Shown here: positions 1 through 7,101 of the stretch, piece after piece
Numbering within the stretch: position 1 is the stretch's first letter
Layout of the letters: every line of letters begins with the position of its first letter
IMG/VR virus record: IMGVR_UViG_3300009441_000051
Coordinates: 1-23,151 of that record
Direction: 5' to 3' (one strand)
Source of the DNA: a virus
Length of the DNA: 23,151 bases
Made by a program: the position numbers and the translations under genes
Notes under the pieces: model-generated
Told to the model about the DNA's origin: nothing
The model's database searches: none
Seen by the model: only the letters and a program-made list of their open reading frames with translations

Positions 1-54
1 GTTAGAGACGGAGGTCACGATAAAAAGTTACCATTCAAATCAAAGGAAGATTAA
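1..54 (+). CDS. 3' end of an upstream gene (partial)
   Basis: The first 17 codons of the window read open in frame 1 (VRDGGHDKKLPFKSKED) and end in TAA, one base before the next start codon at 56. This fits the tight packing of the other genes, so I read it as the tail of an upstream late gene. The fragment is charged and too short to assign. From position in a T4-type late region it could be the end of a head gene, but nothing in the sequence shows that. Confidence 0.55.
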   Translation, partial: VRDGGHDKKLPFKSKED

Positions 55-55
55 C

Positions 56-361
56 ATGAAATTTATAAAGTTATTCGAACAATTCATTACAGAGAAAAAA
101 CCAGCAGGAGCTCCAGACTTTAACAAGTCAGACGCACCTGAGGCTGAAGGTAGATTCAAAGATTTAGGAATTAAAGATTTAGCAGCATGGTTAATTAAGA
201 CTCGTAAGAGTGATGTTAAGAAGATAAGTGGTTCACTAACTCAACAAGTTGTATTTAATCGTAATGACGATCCAAAGTACGCTGAAAAGATGGAAAAGGT
301 TCGTAAAGAAGTTTATAAACAATTAGACCGCCAGGATCTAATAGATAATATGGAAAAATAA
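56..361 (+). CDS. small protein with capsid-targeting-like N-terminus
   Basis: A 101-residue charged, probably helical protein with no recognised domain. It begins MKFIKLFEQFITEKK, closely resembling the starts of two neighbours (364 and 1300). Known context: T4 internal head proteins begin with a short peptide of the type MKTYQEFIAEA that targets them to the prohead core and is cut after (L/I)xE by the gp21 protease. Here ITE|K at residues 11-14 is a similar site. The body (residues 15-101) is rich in Lys and Asp and contains a KKISGSLTQQVVFNRNDDP segment. The start at 56 is chosen because the homologous-looking N-terminus begins there, although the frame stays open upstream. Two bases separate its stop from the next gene. 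It is probably a core or internal head protein, but this is inference. Confidence 0.75.
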   Translation: MKFIKLFEQFITEKKPAGAPDFNKSDAPEAEGRFKDLGIKDLAAWLIKTRKSDVKKISGSLTQQVVFNRNDDPKYAEKMEKVRKEVYKQLDRQDLIDNMEK

Positions 362-363
362 AT

Positions 364-903
364 ATGAAGTTTATTAAAACATTTGAAGGCTGGAACAAAG
401 TTTCTCCAGAATTAAAGGCACATTTAGAAGAAGATTTAGATTTAACAAATTCATTCTTTAGATTAGGAAGTGATTCATATTCTAAACTATTCGAAGAGGT
501 TAAAGAATACTGGGACAAAAATAACATTATTCTAAAAGGACCTAGTGGATGGATGGCTAAAAATCTAGACGTAGGTAAACCTGCATTATATACTCCACGT
601 GGTGGTAATACTAAAAAGGTAAAGTTAGATTCTCCAGAGCGAGGTGGAGGTAAAAAGTTTATAGTATATAGAGACGGCGGTAGAAAAGATAAAGAAGGGA
701 ATGTATTAGCAAAGAAAGTAGAATGGGGAGATCCTAAACTTTCAGTAAAGAATGATGATCCTGGAAAGGCTGCCAGTTTTTGGGCAAGACATCAATGCGA
801 TCAAGCTAAGAAAATGGATCCTATGAAGGCAGGATTCTGGGCATGTTATGGTCCAACTCTTTTTGGAAAACAATTAGGTTTAAAATCAGATCAGCCATGG
901 TAG
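364..903 (+). CDS. conserved phage protein with ARHxCD...FWAC motif
   Basis: A 179-residue protein starting MKFIKTFEGW, again like the capsid-targeting peptide of T4-type internal head proteins. Residues about 95-170 carry the pattern KFIVYRDGG...KKVEWGDPKLSVKNDDPGKAASFWARHQCD...FWACYGP. From memory this (GDP.l..K.ddp....F.ARH.CD....k..fWaC) is a motif shared by many marine and T4-like phage proteins of unknown function, catalogued, I believe, as DUF5872. The Arg, His and two Cys residues could bind a metal or zinc, but no reaction is established. It sits two bases after the previous gene, and its last codons overlap the next start at 897. The N-terminal tag and position suggest it goes into the prohead; it might also be a head-maturation factor. 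Confidence 0.8.
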   Translation: MKFIKTFEGWNKVSPELKAHLEEDLDLTNSFFRLGSDSYSKLFEEVKEYWDKNNIILKGPSGWMAKNLDVGKPALYTPRGGNTKKVKLDSPERGGGKKFIVYRDGGRKDKEGNVLAKKVEWGDPKLSVKNDDPGKAASFWARHQCDQAKKMDPMKAGFWACYGPTLFGKQLGLKSDQPW

Positions 904-1247
904 ATAAAGACTGCAAATGCACATCATGCAAATGTGGTGATATGACAATGGATGAATTAGTATCTAATATTAATGATCAAACAAAGCCTTTTATTGAAGA
1001 GACTTTTGAAGGTTATGTTATACGAACATTCGATCCAAGTTACCCAGATCACTTATATAAGTGGCACAGCGACCCTGAGGACAGGGTTATTGAAGTATTA
1101 GAAGATTCCGACTGGAGATTTCAATACGACAATGAGCTACCAACTCCTTTGATAACAGGAGTAGATATTAAAATACCTAAAGGAACTATACATAGGATCA
1201 TAAAGGGTACAAATATATTGAAAATAAAAATCTACAAAAGTTATTAA
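897..1247 (+). CDS. small cupin-like protein with CxCxxCxC cluster
   Basis: A 116-residue protein. The ATG at 897 overlaps the previous stop by seven bases. An in-frame ATG at 843 would add 18 residues wholly inside the upstream gene and is unlikely. The N-terminus holds a dense cysteine cluster, DCKCTSCKCGD (residues 4-14), a possible metal site. The rest reads like a single-domain cupin (double-stranded beta-helix): HLYKWHSDPEDRVIEVLE, then WRFQYDNELP, a Gly turn, and IKIPKGTIHRIIKG followed by a final strand LKIKIYKSY. The pattern of an acidic strand, the IPxGxxHR turn and KG.L.I.I is typical of small phage cupin-like proteins. Only one histidine of a classic cupin metal triad is clear, so a catalytic role is doubtful. 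Confidence 0.75.
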   Translation: MVDKDCKCTSCKCGDMTMDELVSNINDQTKPFIEETFEGYVIRTFDPSYPDHLYKWHSDPEDRVIEVLEDSDWRFQYDNELPTPLITGVDIKIPKGTIHRIIKGTNILKIKIYKSY

Positions 1248-1299
1248 TATATTATAGATATATAGATTAATAATAAAAAACAATAAAATAAATTATATT

Positions 1300-2259
1300 A
1301 TGGCTAAATTAAAATCATTTGAGCAGTATGTTTCTGAAAAAGAAGCTAATATTGATCAAGACGCGGTAAACACGCAGGAAGTTCAAGAAGCAACTGTTGT
1401 AATGGATGCAGTAGATCCAAAATCAAAGGGGCTTGCTAAATTATTAAAAAAGAACAATGTCTCGATTGAAGTTGTCACTAAGGTAGGTCCTTCAGGATGG
1501 CCGGAAGTTGAACTAACAGGAGATAGAAAAGATCTTGAGATAGTTCTAGCAGATTCTCAATACGGATGGGACGATGCTGATTTAGCAGAGTACATTGAAG
1601 AATCAAAAGACACTTTCACTGTTAAAGTTAAATCAATAGAAGAAGGTGCTAAAGAAGAGGAAATTGAAGAAGGTAATGCTTTCGGAGATGCAGTTAGAAA
1701 AGCTAAAGAAGCTGGAGATAAAGAATTTGAATTTGAAGGAAAAACTTATAAGGTTGAAGAATCTAAAGAAGTTAAGGTTGAAGAAGAAGAAGTTGAAGAA
1801 GGTAATGCTTTCGGAGATGCAGTTAGAAAGGCTAAAGAAGCTGGAGATAAAGAATTTGAATTTGACGGAAAAACTTATAAGGTTGAAGAATCTGAAGAAG
1901 TTAAAGTTGAAGAAGAAGAGGAAGAAGAAGGTAAAGAAGAATCTGAAGAAGAAGTAAACGAAAATCCAGCGGCAGCGATCGCAGTAGCATCAATGTTAAA
2001 GGAAGTTTACGAAGCTTGTAAAAACGAAGCTAAAGTATGGGAAGATGACGCGCACGATTCACATACTATAGAATCTTATATGGCTGAAAATGCAGCATTA
2101 GTTGCATCTTTAGCAGCAAAATCTCTTAAAGAAATGAAAGATGAATATTCAACTGAAGCATTTGAAGCAGCTTGTAATTCAATGATTGAATCTTACACTA
2201 CTAAAATTAATGAAATGAAAGAATCTGAATTAGCTGACGACGCTGCTGATGTAGAGTAA
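1300..2259 (+). CDS. acidic repeat protein, candidate prohead core/internal protein
   Basis: A 319-residue protein. The N-terminus MAKLKSFEQYVSEKEA resembles the T4 capsid-targeting peptide, with VSE|K as a possible prohead-protease site. Residues about 53-110 look like a small alpha/beta domain. Residues 122-207 are two nearly identical 43-residue repeats (GNAFGDAVRKAKEAGDKEF then (E/D)GKTYKVEES and a run of Glu). Residues 205-220 are almost all acidic, and 222-319 look alpha-helical and Ala/Glu-rich. T4 core proteins such as gp67 are small and strongly acidic, which is the closest analogy. An A/T-only 52-base leader without a Shine-Dalgarno sequence precedes it, and a strong terminator follows 21 bases after the stop, so it closes a transcription unit. 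Function is inferred, not shown. Confidence 0.85.
   Translation: MAKLKSFEQYVSEKEANIDQDAVNTQEVQEATVVMDAVDPKSKGLAKLLKKNNVSIEVVTKVGPSGWPEVELTGDRKDLEIVLADSQYGWDDADLAEYIEESKDTFTVKVKSIEEGAKEEEIEEGNAFGDAVRKAKEAGDKEFEFEGKTYKVEESKEVKVEEEEVEEGNAFGDAVRKAKEAGDKEFEFDGKTYKVEESEEVKVEEEEEEEGKEESEEEVNENPAAAIAVASMLKEVYEACKNEAKVWEDDAHDSHTIESYMAENAALVASLAAKSLKEMKDEYSTEAFEAACNSMIESYTTKINEMKESELADDAADVE
1663..1920 (+). repeat. two tandem 129-bp coding repeats
   Basis: Units 1663-1791 and 1792-1920 are in frame, 43 codons each, and differ at only about six bases by eye. Each encodes a GNAFGDAVRKAKEAGDKEF segment, a GKTYKVEES strand and a Glu-rich linker. The low divergence, including at third positions, suggests a recent duplication or continuing homogenisation. 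Copy number could vary between related phages. Confidence 0.9.
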
Positions 2260-2280
2260 TTCATTTTTAAATATAAAACT

Positions 2281-2306
2281 AAAAGCCTGGAGAAATCCAG
2301 GCTTTT
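2281..2306 (+). terminator. intrinsic terminator
   Basis: A perfect 11-bp stem, AAAAGCCTGGA paired with TCCAGGCTTTT, encloses a GAAA tetraloop. It runs directly into further T residues up to 2309. It lies 21 bases after the stop of the acidic repeat gene and before the dCMP deaminase gene. It is the strongest terminator in the window. Confidence 0.93.
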
Positions 2307-2332
2307 TTTGTAAACAATGCCCGACTAATTGG

Positions 2333-2340
2333 TATAAATA
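2333..2340 (+). promoter_or_regulatory. candidate T4-type late promoter
   Basis: The octamer TATAAATA, identical to the T4 late-promoter consensus, lies just after the terminator at 2281-2306 and 15 bases before the start codon at 2356. By T4 spacing, transcription would begin around 2346 and leave a leader of about ten bases. In A+T-rich DNA the octamer can occur by chance, but this position between a terminator and a gene is where a promoter is needed. Confidence 0.45.
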
Positions 2341-2355
2341 TTATAATATAATAAT

Positions 2356-2859
2356 ATGCCTAGAATATCAATTAAGTCAGTTTATATGCAAAACGCATAT
2401 CAATACGCAACATTAAGTTACGCAGAAAGACGTAAAGTCGGATGTGTTATTGTAAAGGATCACCAAGTAATATCATTCGGTTATAATGGAACTCCACATG
2501 GTTTCGATAATGAATGCGAAGAAACAGATACCAGGTATTACGAAAATCCAGACCTCGCTGTTGATTTAGCGGATCAGGGATATGAATGTAACAATGGTGT
2601 TTGCCACAAGCATGGAGCAATAACAAAACCTGAAGTTCTGCATGCAGAATCAAATGCAATTATGAAAGTTGCAAAATCAACAATGAGTTGCGATGGTGCA
2701 GAATTATATACAACAACATGTCCTTGTTTTGGATGTGCTAAATTAATCATACAAGCCGGAATTTCAAAAGTATATTATACAGAAACATATAGAGATATGA
2801 GTGGCGTAGAGTTATTGGGAAAAGCTGGAATCATAGTCGAACATTTAAAATTTATATAA
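2356..2859 (+). CDS. dCMP deaminase
   Basis: A 167-residue zinc-dependent deaminase that would convert dCMP to dUMP and so feed dTMP synthesis for phage DNA replication. Motifs in order: KVGCVIVKD (27-35), FGYNGTPHGF (41-50), the catalytic zinc ligand and proton shuttle in LHAESN (H96, E98), and the second zinc motif TCPCFGC (C124, C127). Extra Cys and His residues between positions 54 and 85 (NECEE, YECNNGVCHKH) match the second metal or allosteric region found in T4-type dCMP deaminases, as opposed to simple cytidine deaminases. It follows a terminator and a TATAAATA box, and its stop overlaps the next start (TAATG). A metabolic gene among virion genes is not rare in T4-like phages. Its T4 counterpart is gene cd. 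Confidence 0.93.
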   Translation: MPRISIKSVYMQNAYQYATLSYAERRKVGCVIVKDHQVISFGYNGTPHGFDNECEETDTRYYENPDLAVDLADQGYECNNGVCHKHGAITKPEVLHAESNAIMKVAKSTMSCDGAELYTTTCPCFGCAKLIIQAGISKVYYTETYRDMSGVELLGKAGIIVEHLKFI

Positions 2860-3038
2860 TGGGATTCAATAAAAGATATCTACCAGAATTAGAAGATTTA
2901 AAAAGAAGAAGAATCGAGTTAGGTGACACTTTCTTTTATAAAATATACATAACGAGCCCTGACGCAGTGATAGGCCCTACGGAATCTATAAACTATATTA
3001 ATAGGTTTAACAAAGAGTACACTGACGCTATAAAATAA
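2859..3038 (+). CDS. small hypothetical protein (59 aa)
   Basis: A short gene of 59 residues whose ATG overlaps the deaminase stop by one base (TAATG). The protein begins MGFNKRYLPELEDLKRRR, has a basic helical start, a middle segment GDTFFYKIYITSPDAVIGP and a helical end INYINRFNKEYTDAIK. No family is recognised. It is supported by the overlap with the upstream gene, an uninterrupted frame filling the gap to the next leader, and composition like its neighbours. Confidence 0.7.
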   Translation: MGFNKRYLPELEDLKRRRIELGDTFFYKIYITSPDAVIGPTESINYINRFNKEYTDAIK

Positions 3039-3079
3039 ACAAAATGTGTTTTTTTAATATAACTATTAAATAATTTAAA

Positions 3080-3580
3080 ATGACAGAAGTGCAAGAAGAG
3101 TTAAAACAATATCAATGGAAAAAAGGAGATAACTTTGGAGAGGTTGTTGACGTTGCATCAGACGACGGAGAGTTTGTGAATTTTACAAACGGACAAAGAA
3201 TATTTAAATCAGTTTTATCTGAGTTTTTAGATCCAGTAGTTTCTGGTAATTTACCTTTTCCTCCAACTTCTTTACAATCAAAGGTTGCGCAGCCTGTTGT
3301 TCAAATTGAACAACCTAAGCAGGTCGATGACAAAGGAGCTCCTTCAATTATGGGAGCAATGATATTAAAGATGAGTAAGAAAAACGTAGTAAACGTACCT
3401 ATTCAAATCAATCTTAATATCCCAACACCTACATTATATGCAATGCTAGGAGAAGGAATGGAAGAAGAAGATCTTAACGATGAAATAACTGAAGTAGCTT
3501 TATCCCAAATCAAAATAGATAAACTACAAGAATACATTAAATTAAGTGTAACTGATTTTTTGTCAGAATACTACTCATAA
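3080..3580 (+). CDS. hypothetical protein (166 aa)
   Basis: Not recognised. A 166-residue soluble protein in three parts. Residues 1-55 form a small beta-rich segment (WKKGDNFGEVVDVASDDGEF, then VNFTNGQRIFKS). Residues 56-90 are a Pro/Gln-rich, probably disordered linker. Residues about 95-166 are a mixed segment containing VPIQINLNIPTPTLYAML, an acidic stretch GMEEEDLNDE and a helical end. The leader (TTTTTTTAATATAACTATTAAATAATTTAAA before the ATG, partly quoted here as A/T-only) has no Shine-Dalgarno sequence. Position before the baseplate block fits a structural or assembly role, but that is only context. Confidence 0.75.
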   Translation: MTEVQEELKQYQWKKGDNFGEVVDVASDDGEFVNFTNGQRIFKSVLSEFLDPVVSGNLPFPPTSLQSKVAQPVVQIEQPKQVDDKGAPSIMGAMILKMSKKNVVNVPIQINLNIPTPTLYAMLGEGMEEEDLNDEITEVALSQIKIDKLQEYIKLSVTDFLSEYYS

Positions 3581-3589
3581 TATAATCCA

Positions 3590-3597
3590 GATAAATA
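3590..3597 (+). promoter_or_regulatory. candidate late promoter (GATAAATA)
   Basis: GATAAATA, one base from the T4 late consensus, lies between the stop at 3580 and the start at 3622. With T4 spacing, transcription would start near 3603 and leave a leader of about 19 bases, a sensible arrangement. Support is position plus similarity only. Confidence 0.35.
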
Positions 3598-3621
3598 ATA
3601 CCTAACTAATACAAAACGATA

Positions 3622-4014
3622 ATGGGCAAAGGAACAACAGCATCAAGAAGACAAAAGAGAAAAGATTTCAGCGGCGCTGGTTTCTTAAAGATAAAAAATC
3701 AATTCGGACATTACTCTCCACAGGGAAAGGCATGGTACGATAAAATGCGAGAAGATGGTAATGCAGCGTTTGAGGCAAATAAAAATAGAGTCAATGACGA
3801 TATTGAAAACCAGCTACAAGTTAAGTTAAATGGATTAAAAGAAACTTGGAAAAACACTGGATATAATACTGAGGAAATTTTAAAGTTAGAAGAAGCATGG
3901 TCGATCCAAACAATAAAAGATAAAGATACTTTAAAGGAAGATAAAAAGAAGGTTAAATCTCTAAGAAAAGAAGTACAAGAATCTTTTAGTTCGAGAAAGA
4001 ATGCAGGAAATTAA
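3622..4014 (+). CDS. basic hypothetical protein (130 aa)
   Basis: Not assigned to a family with confidence. The 130-residue protein is strongly basic. It starts MGKGTTASRRQKRKDFSGAG, followed by a segment FGHYSPQGKAWYDKMREDG, then long charged helices to the end (a likely coiled coil, residues 60-125). The flexible basic N-terminus suggests binding to DNA, RNA or an acidic partner. From memory, proteins with this MGKGT.ASRRQKRKDF start occur in other T4-like marine phages without known function. Its 3' end overlaps the next gene by 14 bases. Confidence 0.78.
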   Translation: MGKGTTASRRQKRKDFSGAGFLKIKNQFGHYSPQGKAWYDKMREDGNAAFEANKNRVNDDIENQLQVKLNGLKETWKNTGYNTEEILKLEEAWSIQTIKDKDTLKEDKKKVKSLRKEVQESFSSRKNAGN

Positions 4015-4315
4015 TATAAAACTTGCAGATAACGGCGTAATAAAGACTGTTTTTGACGATAATATAAATGGAGGTGGAGCAGAGTACGAATCAACTATTG
4101 TATATGAATTTGATTCTGCTTTAAATAAAATAAAATTTATAGAAGAACTATGTGTTGATCTTGGTCTAGAGTTTGGAAATTCAAATTCTAGGAATCAAAT
4201 ACAAGTAAGAAATGGATGGGGAGCTAATTACAAACCAACTGAAAAGGAAATTTCCTTTAAAATAAAGAATCTCAAGGCTCGTATATCGAACCTTGAACAA
4301 ACTAATAATGGATAA
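4001..4315 (+). CDS. hypothetical protein (104 aa)
   Basis: Not recognised. A 104-residue acidic protein beginning MQEINIKLADNGVIKTVFDD, followed by a Gly-rich turn (NGGGAEYE), a strand-helix segment around residues 30-57 and a C-terminal helix (residues 80-100) that may coil. The start at 4001 overlaps the end of the previous gene by 14 bases. A similar short overlap joins it to the next gene, so these small genes probably form one translationally coupled string. Confidence 0.72.
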   Translation: MQEINIKLADNGVIKTVFDDNINGGGAEYESTIVYEFDSALNKIKFIEELCVDLGLEFGNSNSRNQIQVRNGWGANYKPTEKEISFKIKNLKARISNLEQTNNG

Positions 4316-4715
4316 CTTAAAAATAGAATGTGTTTGGTATCAGTCGAAAAGAGATTTTAATAAGTTCGTAAGAGCTATTGAAGATCCACAATTGACTGTT
4401 ATCGACTTTTCTATTATTAAGAACAAATTAATTAAAGCAGATCCATATAGTAATGAACCTAGCGACTCGGTTATAGGTTTAAATATTATGAATTCGTTTA
4501 AAACTGTAATGAATTCCCAAAAGAAAAAAACCACAACTATTGTATATACTTTTAGAGAATTAGATGCTGATGTAATATCTAACTTTAAAAAAATGGCTTC
4601 TGATTATACAGATAGACATATTGAATTTATCCTTAATTCATTAAGCATGGATAAAGTACCAGATAAAAGTATTTTAAGTCAATTCGACTTCGTTAAATTT
4701 GTAGATAATGATTAG
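4308..4715 (+). CDS. hypothetical protein (135 aa)
   Basis: Not recognised. The preferred start is the ATG at 4308 (MDNLKIECVWYQSKRDF), eight bases inside the upstream gene and preceded by an A-rich tract as elsewhere in the window. The ATG at 4293 would add five residues and a longer overlap. The protein alternates strands and helices: IECVWYQ, LTVIDFSII, then a helical middle with NIMNSFKTVM, a strand TTTIVYTFREL, and a helix ending in FVKFVDND. The next gene overlaps its stop by eight bases. There is no signal peptide or membrane segment. Confidence 0.72.
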   Translation: MDNLKIECVWYQSKRDFNKFVRAIEDPQLTVIDFSIIKNKLIKADPYSNEPSDSVIGLNIMNSFKTVMNSQKKKTTTIVYTFRELDADVISNFKKMASDYTDRHIEFILNSLSMDKVPDKSILSQFDFVKFVDND

Positions 4716-5298
4716 ACACCGTTTATTTAATAAAGGTGAACACATACATGCTCTTATTTCAAACACTAGATATTCAAATATTGTTTTCCCAGTTAGAGTA
4801 TTAATATACGACGTTAAATTCGACGAAACTATGCCTAAGTATCAGGTTAGGATTGTTAAGTTTTACGATGATATTAATTTTCTTAAAAGATATTTCTTTG
4901 GAATGAAATTCGATAAGAATTTCGAAGGTGGATCTACTACTTTTGGATTTAATAGATCTACTATTAAAAATAAAAAGGAACTTCAAAAACATTTAGATAC
5001 AAACTCCGAGACTTACATGATTACCGTTGATTCCGTATTATGTACTAAGACCTTTAATCAAATCCAAGAACTTTATCTTAATATTCAAGACTTTTTAATT
5101 GAGAAAGAGATTAGGGAGCTATACGAAAAGTCCTCACGTGTTTCTTATTCTAAGGGTAAATACTATTACGAATCTAAAGGAGTCTTCGAGGCTCACTTAA
5201 AGAAATTCCTAGGTGATCGAACTCCGAAAGATCCTGAATACTTCAACAAATTATTATTCCGACCAATGGGACCCGATTACGATAACTTAAAAGGGTAG
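4708..5298 (+). CDS. hypothetical protein (196 aa)
   Basis: Not recognised. A 196-residue basic protein. The N-terminal half is beta-rich (HALISNTRYSNIVFPVRVLI, then YQVRIVKFYDD and a FFGMKFDKNFEGG stretch). The middle (110-145) is helical. The C-terminal part is rich in Tyr and Lys (SYSKGKYYYESKGVFEAHLK) and ends in FRPMGPDYDNLKG. It lies directly before the baseplate hub block, so a head-tail joining or tail assembly role is possible by position only. Confidence 0.75.
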   Translation: MIRHRLFNKGEHIHALISNTRYSNIVFPVRVLIYDVKFDETMPKYQVRIVKFYDDINFLKRYFFGMKFDKNFEGGSTTFGFNRSTIKNKKELQKHLDTNSETYMITVDSVLCTKTFNQIQELYLNIQDFLIEKEIRELYEKSSRVSYSKGKYYYESKGVFEAHLKKFLGDRTPKDPEYFNKLLFRPMGPDYDNLKG

Positions 5299-5328
5299 AG
5301 AATTAATCTTAATATATAGAGTACTACG

Positions 5329-5340
5329 TATAAAACAATA
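5329..5340 (+). promoter_or_regulatory. recurrent leader motif TATAAAACAATA
   Basis: The 12-mer TATAAAACAATA occurs here, 12 bases before the start at 5352, and again exactly at 11059-11070, six bases before the start at 11076. Both copies are in short intergenic leaders of virion genes. It resembles the T4 late box TATAAATA and may be the phage's late promoter or an A-rich ribosome standby site. Confidence 0.35.
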
Positions 5341-5351
5341 GTATAATATAT

Positions 5352-7100
5352 ATGAGCTTAGACATTAGTGGAGGTATAAATAACTCAAACAACGCGATTA
5401 CAAAGATTAGCGAATTAGGAGTTAATACTCTTAAAGATAAACTTAATGACTTATTTGACATTGAAAACCCAGATGGGGTTCATGCACAATTAAGAACTAG
5501 AAACGATGAGAATTCTCTAAAGTCTTCTAATGAAGAAGATTCAAGTTTAAATATTGCTGCAAGAAAAGGTGAGCCTGCCCAAGAAAACAGAGGTACTAGA
5601 AATAGCGATGTTTTTTATAATCAAGATGTAGACTCATATAAACACAAAGATGCTAACGGAGATGCTAACATAACTCTAGGTAAAAGGCCTTATTCTGTTT
5701 TTAATAAATATTCATTAGTAAATTTTAGAGGTACTCCTATTGCAATGGAAGGTTCTAAAAATGGAGGTAAGAGCGAGTTTTATAATAAAATAGATCAAAC
5801 AACTTTGGTTAATCCAACCGCATCTAAAATTATTGAATTAACAGATGCTTGTGGAAGCAATGGATATAAATACCAATACTCTGATTTTGCTATGGCGAAA
5901 TACTTTGGTAAAATACCAAACAACATGATGGTAACCCTTAGGAGATTTACGTCACCTGCTCCTGATGATATTATTAGTCCATCTGGATTAACAGGAGCTA
6001 ACACACAGGAGCCTGATATTGCTCGAGCAGTTACATGGCTTGGCGAATCTTCTGGTAATCAACTTTCAGCAATTATGAATTTCTCGCATGGATTTGAATG
6101 GAAGAATGCAGAAGCTGAAGTACAGGCATTACAATCACAGAATAAAGCAAGTGGTGGTAAAGTCGGAGGTATAATTAATAATAATAAAGTACTTAAGGCT
6201 GCTAGTAATGCAGCATCCGGACGTACTGCAGAACAACAGAAAAGATTAGATAACGGTGGAGCAGGTTTTGATTCATTTAGTAATACATATCCTAACCACG
6301 TATTTGGACCACTTAACGTTATTAAGAAAGTACTAGTTAGGCAACAGGGATTAGAATTCAACCAAGAATTTAAACTTAAATTTGAATACGAACTGAGAGA
6401 CTTGGGAGGAGCAAATCCAAAAATATTAATGTTAGATCAATTAGCTAACATATTAGCACTTACATATAATAATGCTCCGTTCTGGGGTGGAGATGTTAGA
6501 TACATCGGAGATGGTAGTGTTGCTAGACCTTTAGGTAAACTTGGTTTATTAAAAAGTGGAGACTTTGGAGGATATATGAAATCAGTAGTTTCGGATTTAA
6601 CAGGTAAGGACACAGGATCTACTTGGAAAAATTTAACTGAAGGTGTTTCGGATTTTGTAAGCGGTGATAATATTCAAAAGACTGTTAATAACCTTTTATC
6701 TGGAAGTTTAATGGATATGTTTAATTCACCACAAGGAGGACAGGCTGTTGCTGCACTATTATCAGGTGATCCTACTGGACAATGGCATGTTACTATAGGT
6801 AACCCATTAAACCCTATCGCGGTTATTGGTAATTTAGCGTGTACTAACACTGCAGTTAATTTTGAAGGACCAATGGGACTTCAAGATTTTCCTGAAAAAT
6901 TAGTAGTTGAAATTACATTAAAGCCAGCAAGACCAAGAGATAAAGCAGAAATTGAAAGTATGTTTAATTCAGGTAGAGGTAGATTCTACATTCAACCTGC
7001 TGATGAAATCGATATTAATGCAACTATCGATGTTAATGCATACGGTAAAACTCAAAAATCAAAACTTGATTCTGAGTTAAGAAAATATTCAAACGGATAA
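5352..7100 (+). CDS. baseplate/tail-tube-related virion protein
   Basis: A 582-residue protein at the head of the hub block. The N-terminal 80 residues are polar and low-complexity. A globular part follows with MVTLRRFTSPAPDD, DIARAVTWLGES and ILNFSHGFEW-like segments. After a Gly/Ala/Asn-rich insertion (about residues 255-310) comes a strand-rich part with FNQEFKLKFEYELRDLGGANPKI (only partly quoted here) and ALTYNNAPFWGGD. The C-terminus LVVEITLKPARPRDKAEIES followed by MFNSGRGRFYI looks like the beta-hairpin pattern of tail-tube and tube-initiator proteins (T4 gp19, gp48, gp54 fold). No catalytic motif is visible. The gene is followed one base later by the LysM-type gene, as expected for coordinated baseplate assembly. 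The exact T4 counterpart is uncertain. Confidence 0.6.
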   Translation: MSLDISGGINNSNNAITKISELGVNTLKDKLNDLFDIENPDGVHAQLRTRNDENSLKSSNEEDSSLNIAARKGEPAQENRGTRNSDVFYNQDVDSYKHKDANGDANITLGKRPYSVFNKYSLVNFRGTPIAMEGSKNGGKSEFYNKIDQTTLVNPTASKIIELTDACGSNGYKYQYSDFAMAKYFGKIPNNMMVTLRRFTSPAPDDIISPSGLTGANTQEPDIARAVTWLGESSGNQLSAIMNFSHGFEWKNAEAEVQALQSQNKASGGKVGGIINNNKVLKAASNAASGRTAEQQKRLDNGGAGFDSFSNTYPNHVFGPLNVIKKVLVRQQGLEFNQEFKLKFEYELRDLGGANPKILMLDQLANILALTYNNAPFWGGDVRYIGDGSVARPLGKLGLLKSGDFGGYMKSVVSDLTGKDTGSTWKNLTEGVSDFVSGDNIQKTVNNLLSGSLMDMFNSPQGGQAVAALLSGDPTGQWHVTIGNPLNPIAVIGNLACTNTAVNFEGPMGLQDFPEKLVVEITLKPARPRDKAEIESMFNSGRGRFYIQPADEIDINATIDVNAYGKTQKSKLDSELRKYSNG

Positions 7101-7101
7101 T

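Noticed and set aside
843-896. Upstream ATG at 843 for the cupin-like gene
   Set aside because: The 18 added residues (rich in Trp, Phe, Arg) lie wholly within the conserved end of the upstream gene; the ATG at 897 gives the usual short overlap.
1646-1957. Lys/Leu-rich open frame of 103 codons inside the acidic repeat gene
   Set aside because: It is the shifted frame of GAA-rich repeats, giving monotonous Lys/Leu, and has no leader of its own.
6059-6361. Minus-strand open frame of 100 codons within the tail-tube-related gene
   Set aside because: Shadow of a well-supported + strand gene, with Ser/Leu/Pro-rich antisense composition.
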